Of a stretch of 5,095 nucleotides of DNA, positions 1-5,095 are shown in pieces (the stretch's first letter is position 1; the number at the start of each line of letters is the position of its first letter). Origin of the DNA: Gammaproteobacteria bacterium (GTDB lineage Bacteria; Pseudomonadota; Gammaproteobacteria; Pseudomonadales; Halieaceae); NCBI GenBank assembly GCA_018222695.1, contig JAAEZV010000140.1, positions 1-5,095 on the forward strand, given 5' to 3'. The notes under the pieces were generated by a model. The model was not told the DNA's origin and did not search any database. It worked only from the letters and a program-made list of their open reading frames with translations. A program made the position numbers and the translations under genes.

Positions 1-110
1 GCTCTCGTCTGCTGTCATTGGGATATCTGAGCGGTCCTTGCCCTAACGGTCGCTCCCGCAGGGCTCATGATGGTCACTTCCACTGAAGGCGTTTACGCTG
101 GCTTACCTCG

Positions 111-139
111 TGGAATGTAGCGGCGGTCTCGCTTACTAT
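111..139 (+). promoter_or_regulatory. Weak candidate promoter for the antiporter gene
   Basis: TGGAAT (111-116) and TACTAT (134-139) are separated by 17 bases. They match the sigma-70 -35 consensus at 3 of 6 positions and the -10 consensus at 4 of 6. Transcription would begin near 146, giving a leader of about 22 bases before the ATG at 168. The match is poor and rests on spacing as much as on sequence. Confidence 0.2.
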
Positions 140-155
140 CACCGACGAACTTATC

Positions 156-159
156 AGGG
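156..159 (+). promoter_or_regulatory. Ribosome binding site of the antiporter gene
   Basis: AGGG at 156-159 lies 8 bases before the ATG at 168, a normal Shine-Dalgarno distance. A second AGGA at 162-165 is only 2 bases from the ATG and is probably too close to act. The site supports the start at 168. Confidence 0.6.
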
Positions 160-167
160 TCAGGACC

Positions 168-1358
168 ATGTACTTCGCACTCGCGTGCTTTGCTGCACTG
201 CTCTTGGTCTACAGCCTGATTTCCGAAAAAGTGGAGCGTTTGTCGTTGTCCGGCCCTATCGTGTTTGTCGCAGTCGGCGTGGCGCTGGGTCCGCTGGGCC
301 TAGAGTGGTTCAATCCTTCCGTCAATTTCGGTAATGGCAAATTGCTGATTGACCTGACGCTTGCGTTGTTTCTGTTTGTTGATGCCGCCAGCGCAAATCT
401 GAGTGTGTTGAGAAAGAATTGGCGCATTCCCGGGAGAATGTTGCTTTTGGGTTTGCCCCTAACGATGCTGCTGGGCGCCATACTGGCCATGATGTTATTC
501 CCCGAGTTTTCCGTTTATGAGGCGGCCATTCTGGGCGTCATGCTCGCGGCGACCGATGCGGCTTTGGGGAAGGCGGTGGTCACCAATCAGGGAGTGCCGG
601 CGCACTTGCGTGAGGGACTCAGTGCAGAGAGCGGGCTCAACGACGGTCTGGCTGTGCCGTTCTTACTCCTCTTTATTGCGCTTGAGCAGGGTTCGGCAGT
701 TCGAGGTGAGGGTGTTGCCCTCGAGTTATTAGCCGAAGAAGTCGGTATTGGTCTCGCAGTTGGGGTGGTCTTGTCATTGATTGCCGCCAAGGTCGTTCGG
801 CTTGCGAGAGAGGCGGACTGGTTGGGGCATGTTTGGAAAAGAATGAGTGTCCCTGCGCTGGCAATACTCATCTTTGCGGTGGCTCAGGGTTTGCATGGCA
901 GCGGCTATATCGCCGCGTTTGTCGGGGGGCTCTGTTTCCGCGCCGCGATGAAAGAGGATGTGCACGCGATGTTATTGCCCGCCGAGGGTGCGGGCGAGGT
1001 GCTGGCCATGACAGCATGGGTGTTGTTCGCCATGATGCTGTTGCCGGCAGCGCTCCCCCACGTTGGTTGGAGCGAGGTGATCTATGCAGTCCTTAGTTTG
1101 ACGGTAATCAGGATGATGCCAATCATTCTCTCTCTCACTGGAACGGGTGAACCGATGGCGAACAAAGCCTTCTTGGCGTGGTTCGGGCCACGCGGGTTAG
1201 CGAGTTTGGCCTTCGCCACCATCGTCTGGTCGGAGCAGATTCCTGAGGCAGGAACTGTGGTCGCGGTCACGATTCTGACTGTGGGCATCAGCTTGGTCGT
1301 TCACGGCGTGACGGCTCGGCCTTTTGCCAGTCGTTTGGCGGGTCGCGTAAATAGTTAG
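168..1358 (+). CDS. CPA1-type cation:proton antiporter (Na+/H+ exchanger, NhaP-like)
   Basis: Predicted inner-membrane antiporter of 396 residues, expected to exchange Na+ or K+ for protons in pH and salt homeostasis. The protein is almost wholly hydrophobic, with roughly 11-12 membrane segments beginning at residue 1. The transport core is visible: TDAALG at 129-134, followed by ESGLNDG at 154-160, whose N158-D159 pair corresponds to the ion-binding ND motif of CPA1 exchangers. FGPRGLASL at 339-347 and HGVTA at 379-383 match the conserved late-helix signatures of the family. It ends just after the membrane domain, so there is no cytoplasmic regulatory tail or TrkA-like domain. TDAALG rather than the commoner TDP motif marks a subgroup that I recall as widespread in bacteria. 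The ion cannot be told from sequence. The gap of 133 bases to gmhA and the unrelated role suggest it is not functionally part of the glycan locus. Confidence 0.9.
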   Translation: MYFALACFAALLLVYSLISEKVERLSLSGPIVFVAVGVALGPLGLEWFNPSVNFGNGKLLIDLTLALFLFVDAASANLSVLRKNWRIPGRMLLLGLPLTMLLGAILAMMLFPEFSVYEAAILGVMLAATDAALGKAVVTNQGVPAHLREGLSAESGLNDGLAVPFLLLFIALEQGSAVRGEGVALELLAEEVGIGLAVGVVLSLIAAKVVRLAREADWLGHVWKRMSVPALAILIFAVAQGLHGSGYIAAFVGGLCFRAAMKEDVHAMLLPAEGAGEVLAMTAWVLFAMMLLPAALPHVGWSEVIYAVLSLTVIRMMPIILSLTGTGEPMANKAFLAWFGPRGLASLAFATIVWSEQIPEAGTVVAVTILTVGISLVVHGVTARPFASRLAGRVNS

Positions 1359-1491
1359 CGTTGTTCTCATCGAGCCAGTGACGCAGATCCGGGACTAAAT
1401 AGAGTCTCGCTGGCGTATTCGCTGTTACCATCTGTCCTCAGCCAGTTTTCAGTCTGGCGGTGCTCGCGAGCAATCATTCACGGGAGGCAGC
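1359..1491. other. Gap between antiporter and gmhA with hairpin-forming elements
   Basis: These 133 bases hold no gene. Two inverted repeats are visible near the right end: GCCAG (1441-1445) with CTGGC (1454-1458) around an 8-base loop, and a perfect 12-base palindrome TGCTCGCGAGCA at 1461-1472. Neither is followed by a T-run, so neither is a typical rho-independent terminator. I could not find a convincing sigma-70 promoter; TAAATA at 1396-1401 has no well-placed -35 partner. Whether gmhA is transcribed from here or by readthrough is not settled. Confidence 0.5.
1482..1488 (+). promoter_or_regulatory. Ribosome binding site of gmhA
   Basis: GGGAGGC at 1482-1488 contains a strong Shine-Dalgarno core (GGAGG), which ends 4-5 bases before the GTG at 1492. 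It supports this GTG as the start, and the resulting N-terminus fits the usual GmhA length. Confidence 0.7.
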
Positions 1492-2061
1492 GTGCAGCAA
1501 TTTATTAGTGAGTATCTTGATGGGCACCAGAAGGTGCTCGCCAAGCTAGAGGCCTCCACAGGGGATATTCAGCAGGCAGCAGAGCGCTGCATCGCTGCAT
1601 TAGCCAGTGGCCACAAATTGCTGATTTGCGGTAATGGCGGCTCGGCGGCAGACGCGCAGCATATGGCTGCCGAACTGGTAGGCCGATTTATTGCCGATCG
1701 GCCTGCGCTCGCCGCCATTGCGCTCACCACTGATACGTCGGCGCTCACAGCGATTGCCAACGATTATGGCTATGACGATGTGTTTAGCCGTCAGGTCGCC
1801 GGATTAGCTAATGCGGGTGACGTGTTGATTGCTATCTCTACCTCAGGATCGAGTCCCAGTGTGCTGGCTGCGTGTGGGCAGGCCCGAGCTCTTGGCTGTG
1901 AGGTTGTTGGCTTAACGGGGCGAGATGGCGGCGCGCTAAAGGGGTGTTGTGACACGACCGTGATCGCTCCCGCGGATGACACGGCGCATATTCAAGAGTG
2001 CCACATTGTGGTGGTACACCTGCTCTGCGCACTGATCGAGCAGGGGCTTGAGTTGGCGTGA
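1492..2061 (+). CDS. gmhA: Phosphoheptose isomerase (sedoheptulose 7-phosphate isomerase)
   Basis: Cytoplasmic SIS-domain enzyme that converts D-sedoheptulose 7-phosphate to D-glycero-D-manno-heptose 7-phosphate, the first committed step of nucleotide-heptose synthesis. At 189 residues it has the normal family length, starting at GTG with a good ribosome binding site. The phosphate-binding GNGGSAADAQH lies at 47-57, with S51 in the place of E. coli S55. E61 in AAELVGRF and H176 in the C-terminal helix correspond to the catalytic E65 and H180 of E. coli GmhA, and Q168 in HIQE keeps the same spacing to H176. The second SIS phosphate loop STSGSS is at 116-121, and LTGRDGG is at 141-147. The paralogue DiaA, a DnaA-binding SIS protein, is the main alternative. 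The intact catalytic residues and gmhB directly downstream, 34 bases away, favour GmhA. The pair is probably cotranscribed. Confidence 0.93.
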   Translation: MQQFISEYLDGHQKVLAKLEASTGDIQQAAERCIAALASGHKLLICGNGGSAADAQHMAAELVGRFIADRPALAAIALTTDTSALTAIANDYGYDDVFSRQVAGLANAGDVLIAISTSGSSPSVLAACGQARALGCEVVGLTGRDGGALKGCCDTTVIAPADDTAHIQECHIVVVHLLCALIEQGLELA

Positions 2062-2095
2062 GGGGAACCTTTCTGGCTGGCAGTCGGTTCGCGGT

Positions 2096-2635
2096 ATGAC
2101 CTCGGCCGTATTTTTGGATCGCGATGGCGTGATCAATGTCGACCACGGGTACGTCAGCACCTGGGAGCAGTTTGAATTTCTGGCAGGCGTGCCCGAGGCG
2201 CTGCGCGAGCTTCAGGATGCGGATTATCTGCTGATTGTTGTCTCGAACCAGTCGGGCATTGGTCGCGGCTATTACAGCGAGACAGATTTGAATGCGCTGA
2301 ATCAGGCCATCGCAGAACATCTAAGCAATACTGCCGGTGTCACGCTCTCGGGGTTTTATCACTGCCCGCATCATCCGACCGAGGCGGAGGGTGAGTTCCG
2401 CCAGCAGTGTGATTGCCGTAAGCCAGCGCCCGGTATGATTCAGCAGGCGGTTCTTGATCATGGCATTGACGTTAAGACGTCGCTGTTGGTGGGCGACAAG
2501 GATTCCGATATTGAGGCGGGCAGGGCGGCTGGCGTCGCGAGGCTCTTCAAAGTGGTGGATTCAGCACAATCGGGGGCGTCTGCGCCCGATATTCAGTTTG
2601 TCACCGCATTGAGTGAGGTGCCCTCGCTCCTTTAA
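2096..2635 (+). CDS. gmhB: D-glycero-D-manno-heptose 1,7-bisphosphate 7-phosphatase
   Basis: Cytoplasmic HAD-superfamily phosphatase that removes the 7-phosphate from heptose 1,7-bisphosphate before nucleotide activation. From the ATG at 2096 it has 179 residues, typical of the family. FLDRDG at 6-11 holds the nucleophile D8 and the acid/base D10; VSNQSG at 49-54 is motif II; RKP at 108-110 gives the motif III lysine; GDKDSD at 133-138 is motif IV. The zinc site of GmhB is complete: C90 and H92 in CPHH, then C105 and C107 in CDCRKP. An in-frame TTG at 2048 would add 16 residues and overlap gmhA, but those residues have no counterpart in known GmhB, so the ATG is preferred. It has no clear ribosome binding site, suggesting translation coupled to gmhA. 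Whether it prefers the beta anomer (ADP-heptose route) or the alpha anomer (GDP-heptose route) cannot be read from this sequence. Confidence 0.93.
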   Translation: MTSAVFLDRDGVINVDHGYVSTWEQFEFLAGVPEALRELQDADYLLIVVSNQSGIGRGYYSETDLNALNQAIAEHLSNTAGVTLSGFYHCPHHPTEAEGEFRQQCDCRKPAPGMIQQAVLDHGIDVKTSLLVGDKDSDIEAGRAAGVARLFKVVDSAQSGASAPDIQFVTALSEVPSLL

Positions 2636-2690
2636 CGGCGCCGAAACGGTCGAAGCCAAATAACCGGGCGCGGGTCACGCCGTGGCCACG
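2636..2690. other. Short convergent gap between gmhB and the sulfotransferase gene
   Basis: These 55 bases separate the 3' ends of two convergent genes. They contain two short perfect palindromes, CGGCGCCG (2636-2643) and CGTGGCCACG (2681-2690), and a weak stem GGCG (2667-2670) with CGCC (2678-2681). No T-run follows any of these on either strand, so a standard bidirectional terminator is not demonstrated. Confidence 0.35.
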
Positions 2691-3341
2691 TTAAAACTCG
2701 TATCCAAAGGCTTCGATATCGGCGGCGAAGTGTCGCTCGACTAAAGCTTTCGATTCGTCGTCGTAGTACTCACGATAAGCGCTCCGATCGTCGGCTCGTC
2801 GTCTGTGCGGCAGCGCCTGCACCGGGAGACCGATTCGCTCACAGCAGTGATCGAAGTCGGCTTGCAGTGACTCATAGCGGCCTACAAAATCGACGATTTG
2901 GTTGCCGCGCAAATCGACGAGGTAGTCAAGTTGCGGGGTGATGGAAGTGTCGATGTGGTATTGCCACTCACGCAGTGGATCTAATTTTCGTTGCAAAAAC
3001 GCACTAAACGACTCGTTGTCTTCAAGCAGGTGGGGTCGCTCACGTTTAATGTGATGGTAGGAGCTCACCTGCAAATCCCATGGGTTGCGCACAAACGCAA
3101 ATTTGAACAGCCCTTGATAAACCTCTCTCGGAAGCATTTCCTGAGCGGTAATCGCCTTACAGTGCCGCGGCAGCTTGATTCCCAGACTGTGTCCGGTGAC
3201 GCCACTGAGCTTGCTGGCGATCCACTGCGGAAGGTAATAGGGATCTCGCCACCGGTACCGCTGCAGTGCGTTGCGGACGCTGGTGCCACCAGTTTTGGCG
3301 ATGTGAACGAATAAAAACTGATAGCGTCGCGATAGCAGCAT
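2691..3341 (-). CDS. PAPS-dependent sulfotransferase family protein (Sulfotransfer_2-like)
   Basis: Predicted sulfotransferase of 216 residues that would move sulfate from PAPS to a hydroxyl, most likely on a carbohydrate given the setting. HIAKTGGTSV at 13-22 is the 5'-phosphosulfate loop with its lysine at 16. FVRNPWDLQVSSYHH at 83-97 is the 3'-phosphate site, with R85 and S93/S94. The C-terminal pattern YYDDESKALVERHF running to FGYEF at the end is typical of bacterial members related to carbohydrate sulfotransferases. The ATG at 3341 is chosen because the family usually begins a few residues before this first strand. A GTG at 3401 would add 20 residues without a ribosome binding site, whereas AAGGA lies upstream of 3341, though at a long spacing of about 13 bases. 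There is no signal peptide, so it should act in the cytoplasm. The acceptor is unknown; LPS, capsule or another lipid-linked glycan are candidates by position. Confidence 0.85.
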   Translation of the reverse strand: MLLSRRYQFLFVHIAKTGGTSVRNALQRYRWRDPYYLPQWIASKLSGVTGHSLGIKLPRHCKAITAQEMLPREVYQGLFKFAFVRNPWDLQVSSYHHIKRERPHLLEDNESFSAFLQRKLDPLREWQYHIDTSITPQLDYLVDLRGNQIVDFVGRYESLQADFDHCCERIGLPVQALPHRRRADDRSAYREYYDDESKALVERHFAADIEAFGYEF

Positions 3342-3432
3342 GATTCGAAACAGTTCCTTTTCGCAGTCGCTAGTTGGTGGCGACCTTGCGCAGTAATGCA
3401 CTGGCCGTCGGCAGGCGGTAGTGTCACAGGCG

Positions 3433-3462
3433 ATGCTAAACTAGCACACTGGCGAATGTTAA
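3433..3462 (-). promoter_or_regulatory. Candidate sigma-70 promoter for the sulfotransferase gene
   Basis: Read on the minus strand, TTAACA (3462-3457) and TAGCAT (3438-3433) match the -35 at 5 of 6 positions and the -10 at 4 of 6, with an 18-base spacer. Transcription would start near 3426, leaving a leader of about 85 bases before the ATG at 3341. The -35 element lies over the ribosome binding site of the divergent gene. Confidence 0.35.
3434..3446. promoter_or_regulatory. Small inverted repeat over putative divergent promoters, possible operator
   Basis: TGCTA-AAC-TAGCA is an inverted repeat with 5-base arms around a 3-base centre. On the plus strand TGC followed by TAAACT (3437-3442) resembles an extended -10 for the ligase-like gene, although no good -35 lies upstream. 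The same bases overlap the candidate -10 of the minus-strand sulfotransferase promoter. A regulator bound here could affect both genes, but arms this short arise easily by chance. Confidence 0.25.
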
Positions 3463-3465
3463 GAG
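3461..3465 (+). promoter_or_regulatory. Ribosome binding site of the first ligase-like gene
   Basis: AAGAG at 3461-3465 ends 6 bases before the ATG at 3472. It is a moderate Shine-Dalgarno match at normal spacing and supports this start over the internal ATG at codon 21. Confidence 0.45.
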
Positions 3466-3471
3466 CGTTTC

Positions 3472-4749
3472 ATGCCCACCTCACCCAGCGCGCAGTCCCT
3501 TCTGGATCAGTGGTCCCAGCGATGCCGAGATATGCGCACTGCCTGGTGGATTGTGGGTTGGGTGGCGCTGTACGGCGTGCTATCGGCAACACAGTTGCTG
3601 ATATGGCTTGCTGCGGTGGGGTCGCTGGTGTTGCTCGTGGTGACTCGTGGTGCTTGGCGCCAACAGCCGGGGGCCGCGGCGCTGTGGCTATTGGTTCTGT
3701 GTTTTTTGCTTCCGGGCCTGCTGTCACTGCCGGGCGCGGTCGATTTTGACCGTGCACTGTCGACCGCGGCGCGGTTCGCTGCATACGGACTCGCCGGGCT
3801 TCTTTTTCTGAGACTTTCGCCCAGTGAGTCGCAATGGCCAAACACGGTGCTATGGATGACCGGCTTGCTGGTGCTCTGGAGTCTCGATGGCATTGTTCAG
3901 GAATGGCGAGGCGTCAGTCTCAGCGGCTATCCGCTTTTTACCGGGCTGCCAGAAGGACACAAAGTCACCGGCTCAATGGGCCTCGACTACGGGCCCAATT
4001 TGGCGGTGTTATCGCCGTTTCTGTTTGAAACACTCCGCCTGCATGGTCGACGGCTGCCTGTGTTGTGGTTGGCGGTGCCGTTGTTGGCAGTGGCGGTGTC
4101 CTTGAGCGCCAGTCGATATTCGGCATTGCTGCTGCTGATGAGTGCGATGCTTTGCGGGGCGCTATGGGTGCGAGGTCGTTCCTCGAATCATTATTGGACG
4201 CCAGTACTTGTGGTCGTTTTGTCCATGGGGGGCTTGCTGCTACCCATTTTGCTGGTGCCTCACCTCGCTGAGCGATTGTTGCTGCTCGGCGGCAGTTTGA
4301 GTGTGAGTGAGGTGGAGGCGAACGCGGCACTCGCGTTCCGGCCAGAGCTCTGGAAGGCCAGTTGGATTCTCTTCACGGAAAACTGGTTGAACGGCGTGGG
4401 ACTGCGAGGCGCTTCGGGTGCCATGTATCCAATTCTTGCCGCGTCAGAATTTTTCCCTGATGCCATGTTGTCGCGAACCTGGCATCCGCATCTTGGTATT
4501 TTGGAAGTCGCCACCGATACGGGTGTATTAGGCGTGCTTGGTTATTTGCTGTTCCTGATCATGGTGGTGAGGTGGATGCTGGTCACCAACGCAGCCGGGC
4601 AGGGTGTGTCGACCACTTTTTTCTGTGTCGCGCTCCTCGCCATCTTTCCTTTATCCAGTGCGGTATCGATGTATTCGTTCTCAACAGGGTCCATTACCTG
4701 GCCGGCCCTGGCTTTGGCCTTGGGGGCGCATTTCAGAGAGGCTCGGTAA
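3472..4749 (+). CDS. O-antigen ligase/polymerase-family membrane protein (WaaL/Wzy-like)
   Basis: Polytopic inner-membrane protein of 425 residues, probably acting on undecaprenyl-linked glycans at the periplasmic face. About 11-12 hydrophobic segments are visible, with a long hydrophilic loop at about 264-351 between late helices, the usual layout of the Wzy_C superfamily. Two signatures described for WaaL ligases are present: R215-x3-L219 (RYSAL) and H340-x10-G351. R290 in FRPELW and the GVGLRGAS stretch at 308-315 also fit the family. Ligase (WaaL), O-antigen polymerase (Wzy) and protein O-oligosaccharyltransferase (PglL) share these features and cannot be separated by sequence reading; the H-x10-G and R-x3-L motifs lean towards ligase. 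It is transcribed divergently from the sulfotransferase gene. A second, related gene follows 128 bases downstream on the same strand. Confidence 0.85.
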   Translation: MPTSPSAQSLLDQWSQRCRDMRTAWWIVGWVALYGVLSATQLLIWLAAVGSLVLLVVTRGAWRQQPGAAALWLLVLCFLLPGLLSLPGAVDFDRALSTAARFAAYGLAGLLFLRLSPSESQWPNTVLWMTGLLVLWSLDGIVQEWRGVSLSGYPLFTGLPEGHKVTGSMGLDYGPNLAVLSPFLFETLRLHGRRLPVLWLAVPLLAVAVSLSASRYSALLLLMSAMLCGALWVRGRSSNHYWTPVLVVVLSMGGLLLPILLVPHLAERLLLLGGSLSVSEVEANAALAFRPELWKASWILFTENWLNGVGLRGASGAMYPILAASEFFPDAMLSRTWHPHLGILEVATDTGVLGVLGYLLFLIMVVRWMLVTNAAGQGVSTTFFCVALLAIFPLSSAVSMYSFSTGSITWPALALALGAHFREAR

Positions 4750-4842
4750 GCGACTAGTCATCGCGTCAGGAGTCCGTAGTATTCACATCCCCGCTGGTTA
4801 AGGGTGCATCTAATCAATACACTCAATGTGTTCAGGTAACGG
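4750..4842. other. Gap between the two ligase-like genes
   Basis: No gene or convincing terminator is visible. TTCACA at 4782-4787 resembles a -35 element, but the best TA-rich candidates (about 4808-4816) lie 20 or more bases away, so no promoter is called. ACAC and GTGT (4819-4831) can form a small hairpin around a 5-base loop just before the next ribosome binding site. With no clear stop signal, cotranscription of the two paralogues is plausible. Confidence 0.35.
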
Positions 4843-4880
4843 ATGCTGTGCACCAGCTGTGGTGCGCGGTGGCTTTGATG
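4834..4880 (+). promoter_or_regulatory. Translation-start region of the second ligase-like gene, with a possible 11-codon leader frame
   Basis: AGG at 4834-4836 is followed 6 bases later by an ATG at 4843. That ATG opens a frame of 11 codons (MLCTSCGARWL) whose TGA (4876-4878) overlaps the ATG of the ligase-like frame as TGATG. The ligase ATG itself has no good ribosome binding site, so coupling from the leader is possible. The competing reading is an in-frame GTG at 4848, 11 bases from the same AGG, which would start the long protein directly and make the short frame meaningless. Confidence 0.25.
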
Positions 4881-5095
4881 CAACGACTCTCTGACCTTTC
4901 ACCGTCGATTATTTGGGTGTTTCTGTTTTTCACCCTGTCTTTGTCCTCTGCAACCAGGCAGTTTATCTGGCTGATGGCTTTGGTCGGCCTGATTATCTTC
5001 GCGAGAGGCCCGCGCGATTTTCTTGCTACCGACGGTGTGCGTAAATTCTGGATAGTGCTCGCCTGCTTTTTATTGCCGGCAATCTTTTCTCTGTT
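4878..5095 (+). CDS. Second O-antigen ligase/polymerase-like membrane protein, 3' end outside window
   Basis: Only the first 72 codons and two bases are present; the frame is still open at the window edge. They encode hydrophobic segments at about 10-24, 29-43 and 57-72. From S24 to L72 the protein aligns without gaps to residues 38-86 of the preceding gene, with 17 of 49 positions identical, including SAT, IWL and CFLLP. It is therefore a diverged tandem paralogue and probably also a ligase, polymerase or related glycan transferase of the inner membrane. The catalytic region (R-x3-L, long loop, H-x10-G) lies beyond the window, so neither function nor integrity can be judged. The start is uncertain: the ATG at 4878 lacks a ribosome binding site but overlaps the stop of a short upstream frame, while an in-frame GTG at 4848 would add 10 residues. 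The frame is open back to 4758. Confidence 0.75.
   Translation, partial: MQRLSDLSPSIIWVFLFFTLSLSSATRQFIWLMALVGLIIFARGPRDFLATDGVRKFWIVLACFLLPAIFSL

Larger units (their letters stand above)
1..167. other. Upstream non-coding stretch before the antiporter gene
   Basis: No convincing gene is visible here. The three plus-strand frames entering from the left edge close at about 30, 46 and 84, so at most a few codons of an upstream gene could be present. None of these tails is recognisable. A weak hairpin is possible (GCCCT near 40 with AGGGC near 60), but no T-run follows it, so I do not call a terminator. The right end holds the ribosome binding site of the antiporter gene. Confidence 0.5.

Noticed and set aside
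1..18. Possible minus-strand gene starting at ATG 18 and leaving the window to the left
   Set aside because: Only six codons are visible (MTADES) with no ribosome binding site, so it cannot be supported.
110..334. Plus-strand frame overlapping the start of the antiporter gene
   Set aside because: Its arginine- and cysteine-rich translation has no family features and overlaps, out of frame, the clear N-terminus of the antiporter.
1838..2320. Open minus-strand frame of 160 codons across gmhA and gmhB
   Set aside because: It lies opposite two well-supported genes, its translation is rich in P, R, H and T without any recognisable domain, and it arises from the codon bias of the plus-strand genes.
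2636..2690. Bidirectional rho-independent terminator between the convergent genes
   Set aside because: Short palindromes are present, but stems are 4-5 pairs or lack a loop, and no T-run follows on either strand.
3342..3401. Longer sulfotransferase with a GTG start at 3401
   Set aside because: The extra 20 residues (MHYCARSPPT and following) have no ribosome binding site and no match to the compact N-terminus usual in the family, which begins just before the PAPS loop.
3470..3841. Open minus-strand frame of 123 codons opposite the first ligase-like gene
   Set aside because: Low-complexity, A/P/T/R-rich translation opposite the hydrophobic helices of a recognised membrane protein; a frame shadow.
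1..5095. CRISPR array, tRNA, insertion sequence or other mobile element
   Set aside because: No regularly spaced repeats, no tRNA-like cloverleaf sequence, and no transposase, integrase or terminal inverted repeats were seen on either strand.

Overview
The window looks like chromosomal DNA of a Gram-negative, probably gammaproteobacterial, organism of moderately high GC. The basis is the closeness of the heptose genes to the enterobacterial and pseudomonad GmhA and GmhB proteins as I know them, plus genes for assembly of lipopolysaccharide or a related surface glycan. A marine origin would fit the sulfotransferase but is only a guess. I see no tRNA, rRNA, CRISPR array, insertion sequence or other mobile-element signature.

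Layout, left to right. Positions 1-167 carry no convincing gene. A CPA1-type cation/proton antiporter (168-1358, +) is followed by a 133-base gap and then by gmhA (1492-2061, +) and gmhB (2096-2635, +), a tight pair for the isomerase and phosphatase steps of nucleotide-activated heptose synthesis. A PAPS-type sulfotransferase lies convergently on the minus strand (2691-3341). Divergent from it is a polytopic O-antigen ligase/polymerase-like protein (3472-4749, +). A 128-base gap precedes a second gene of the same family (4878 onward, +), which is cut by the window edge.

How they fit together. GmhA and GmhB supply heptose phosphate for the LPS inner core, or for a heptose-containing capsule or S-layer glycan. 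The ligase/polymerase-like proteins probably join or polymerise lipid-linked glycans at the periplasmic face of the inner membrane. The sulfotransferase is a plausible tailoring enzyme for that glycan. The heptose kinase/nucleotidyltransferase (HldE or HddA/HddC) and the epimerase (HldD) are not in this window. The antiporter appears to be an unrelated neighbour.

The most notable point is the tandem pair of ligase/polymerase-like genes: their N-terminal halves align without gaps over 49 residues, yet are clearly diverged. No wholly new system is evident. The other observations are modest: a short reading frame that may couple translation into the second paralogue, a palindrome lying over putative divergent promoters, an ambiguous gmhB start, and a perfect 12-base palindrome ahead of gmhA.
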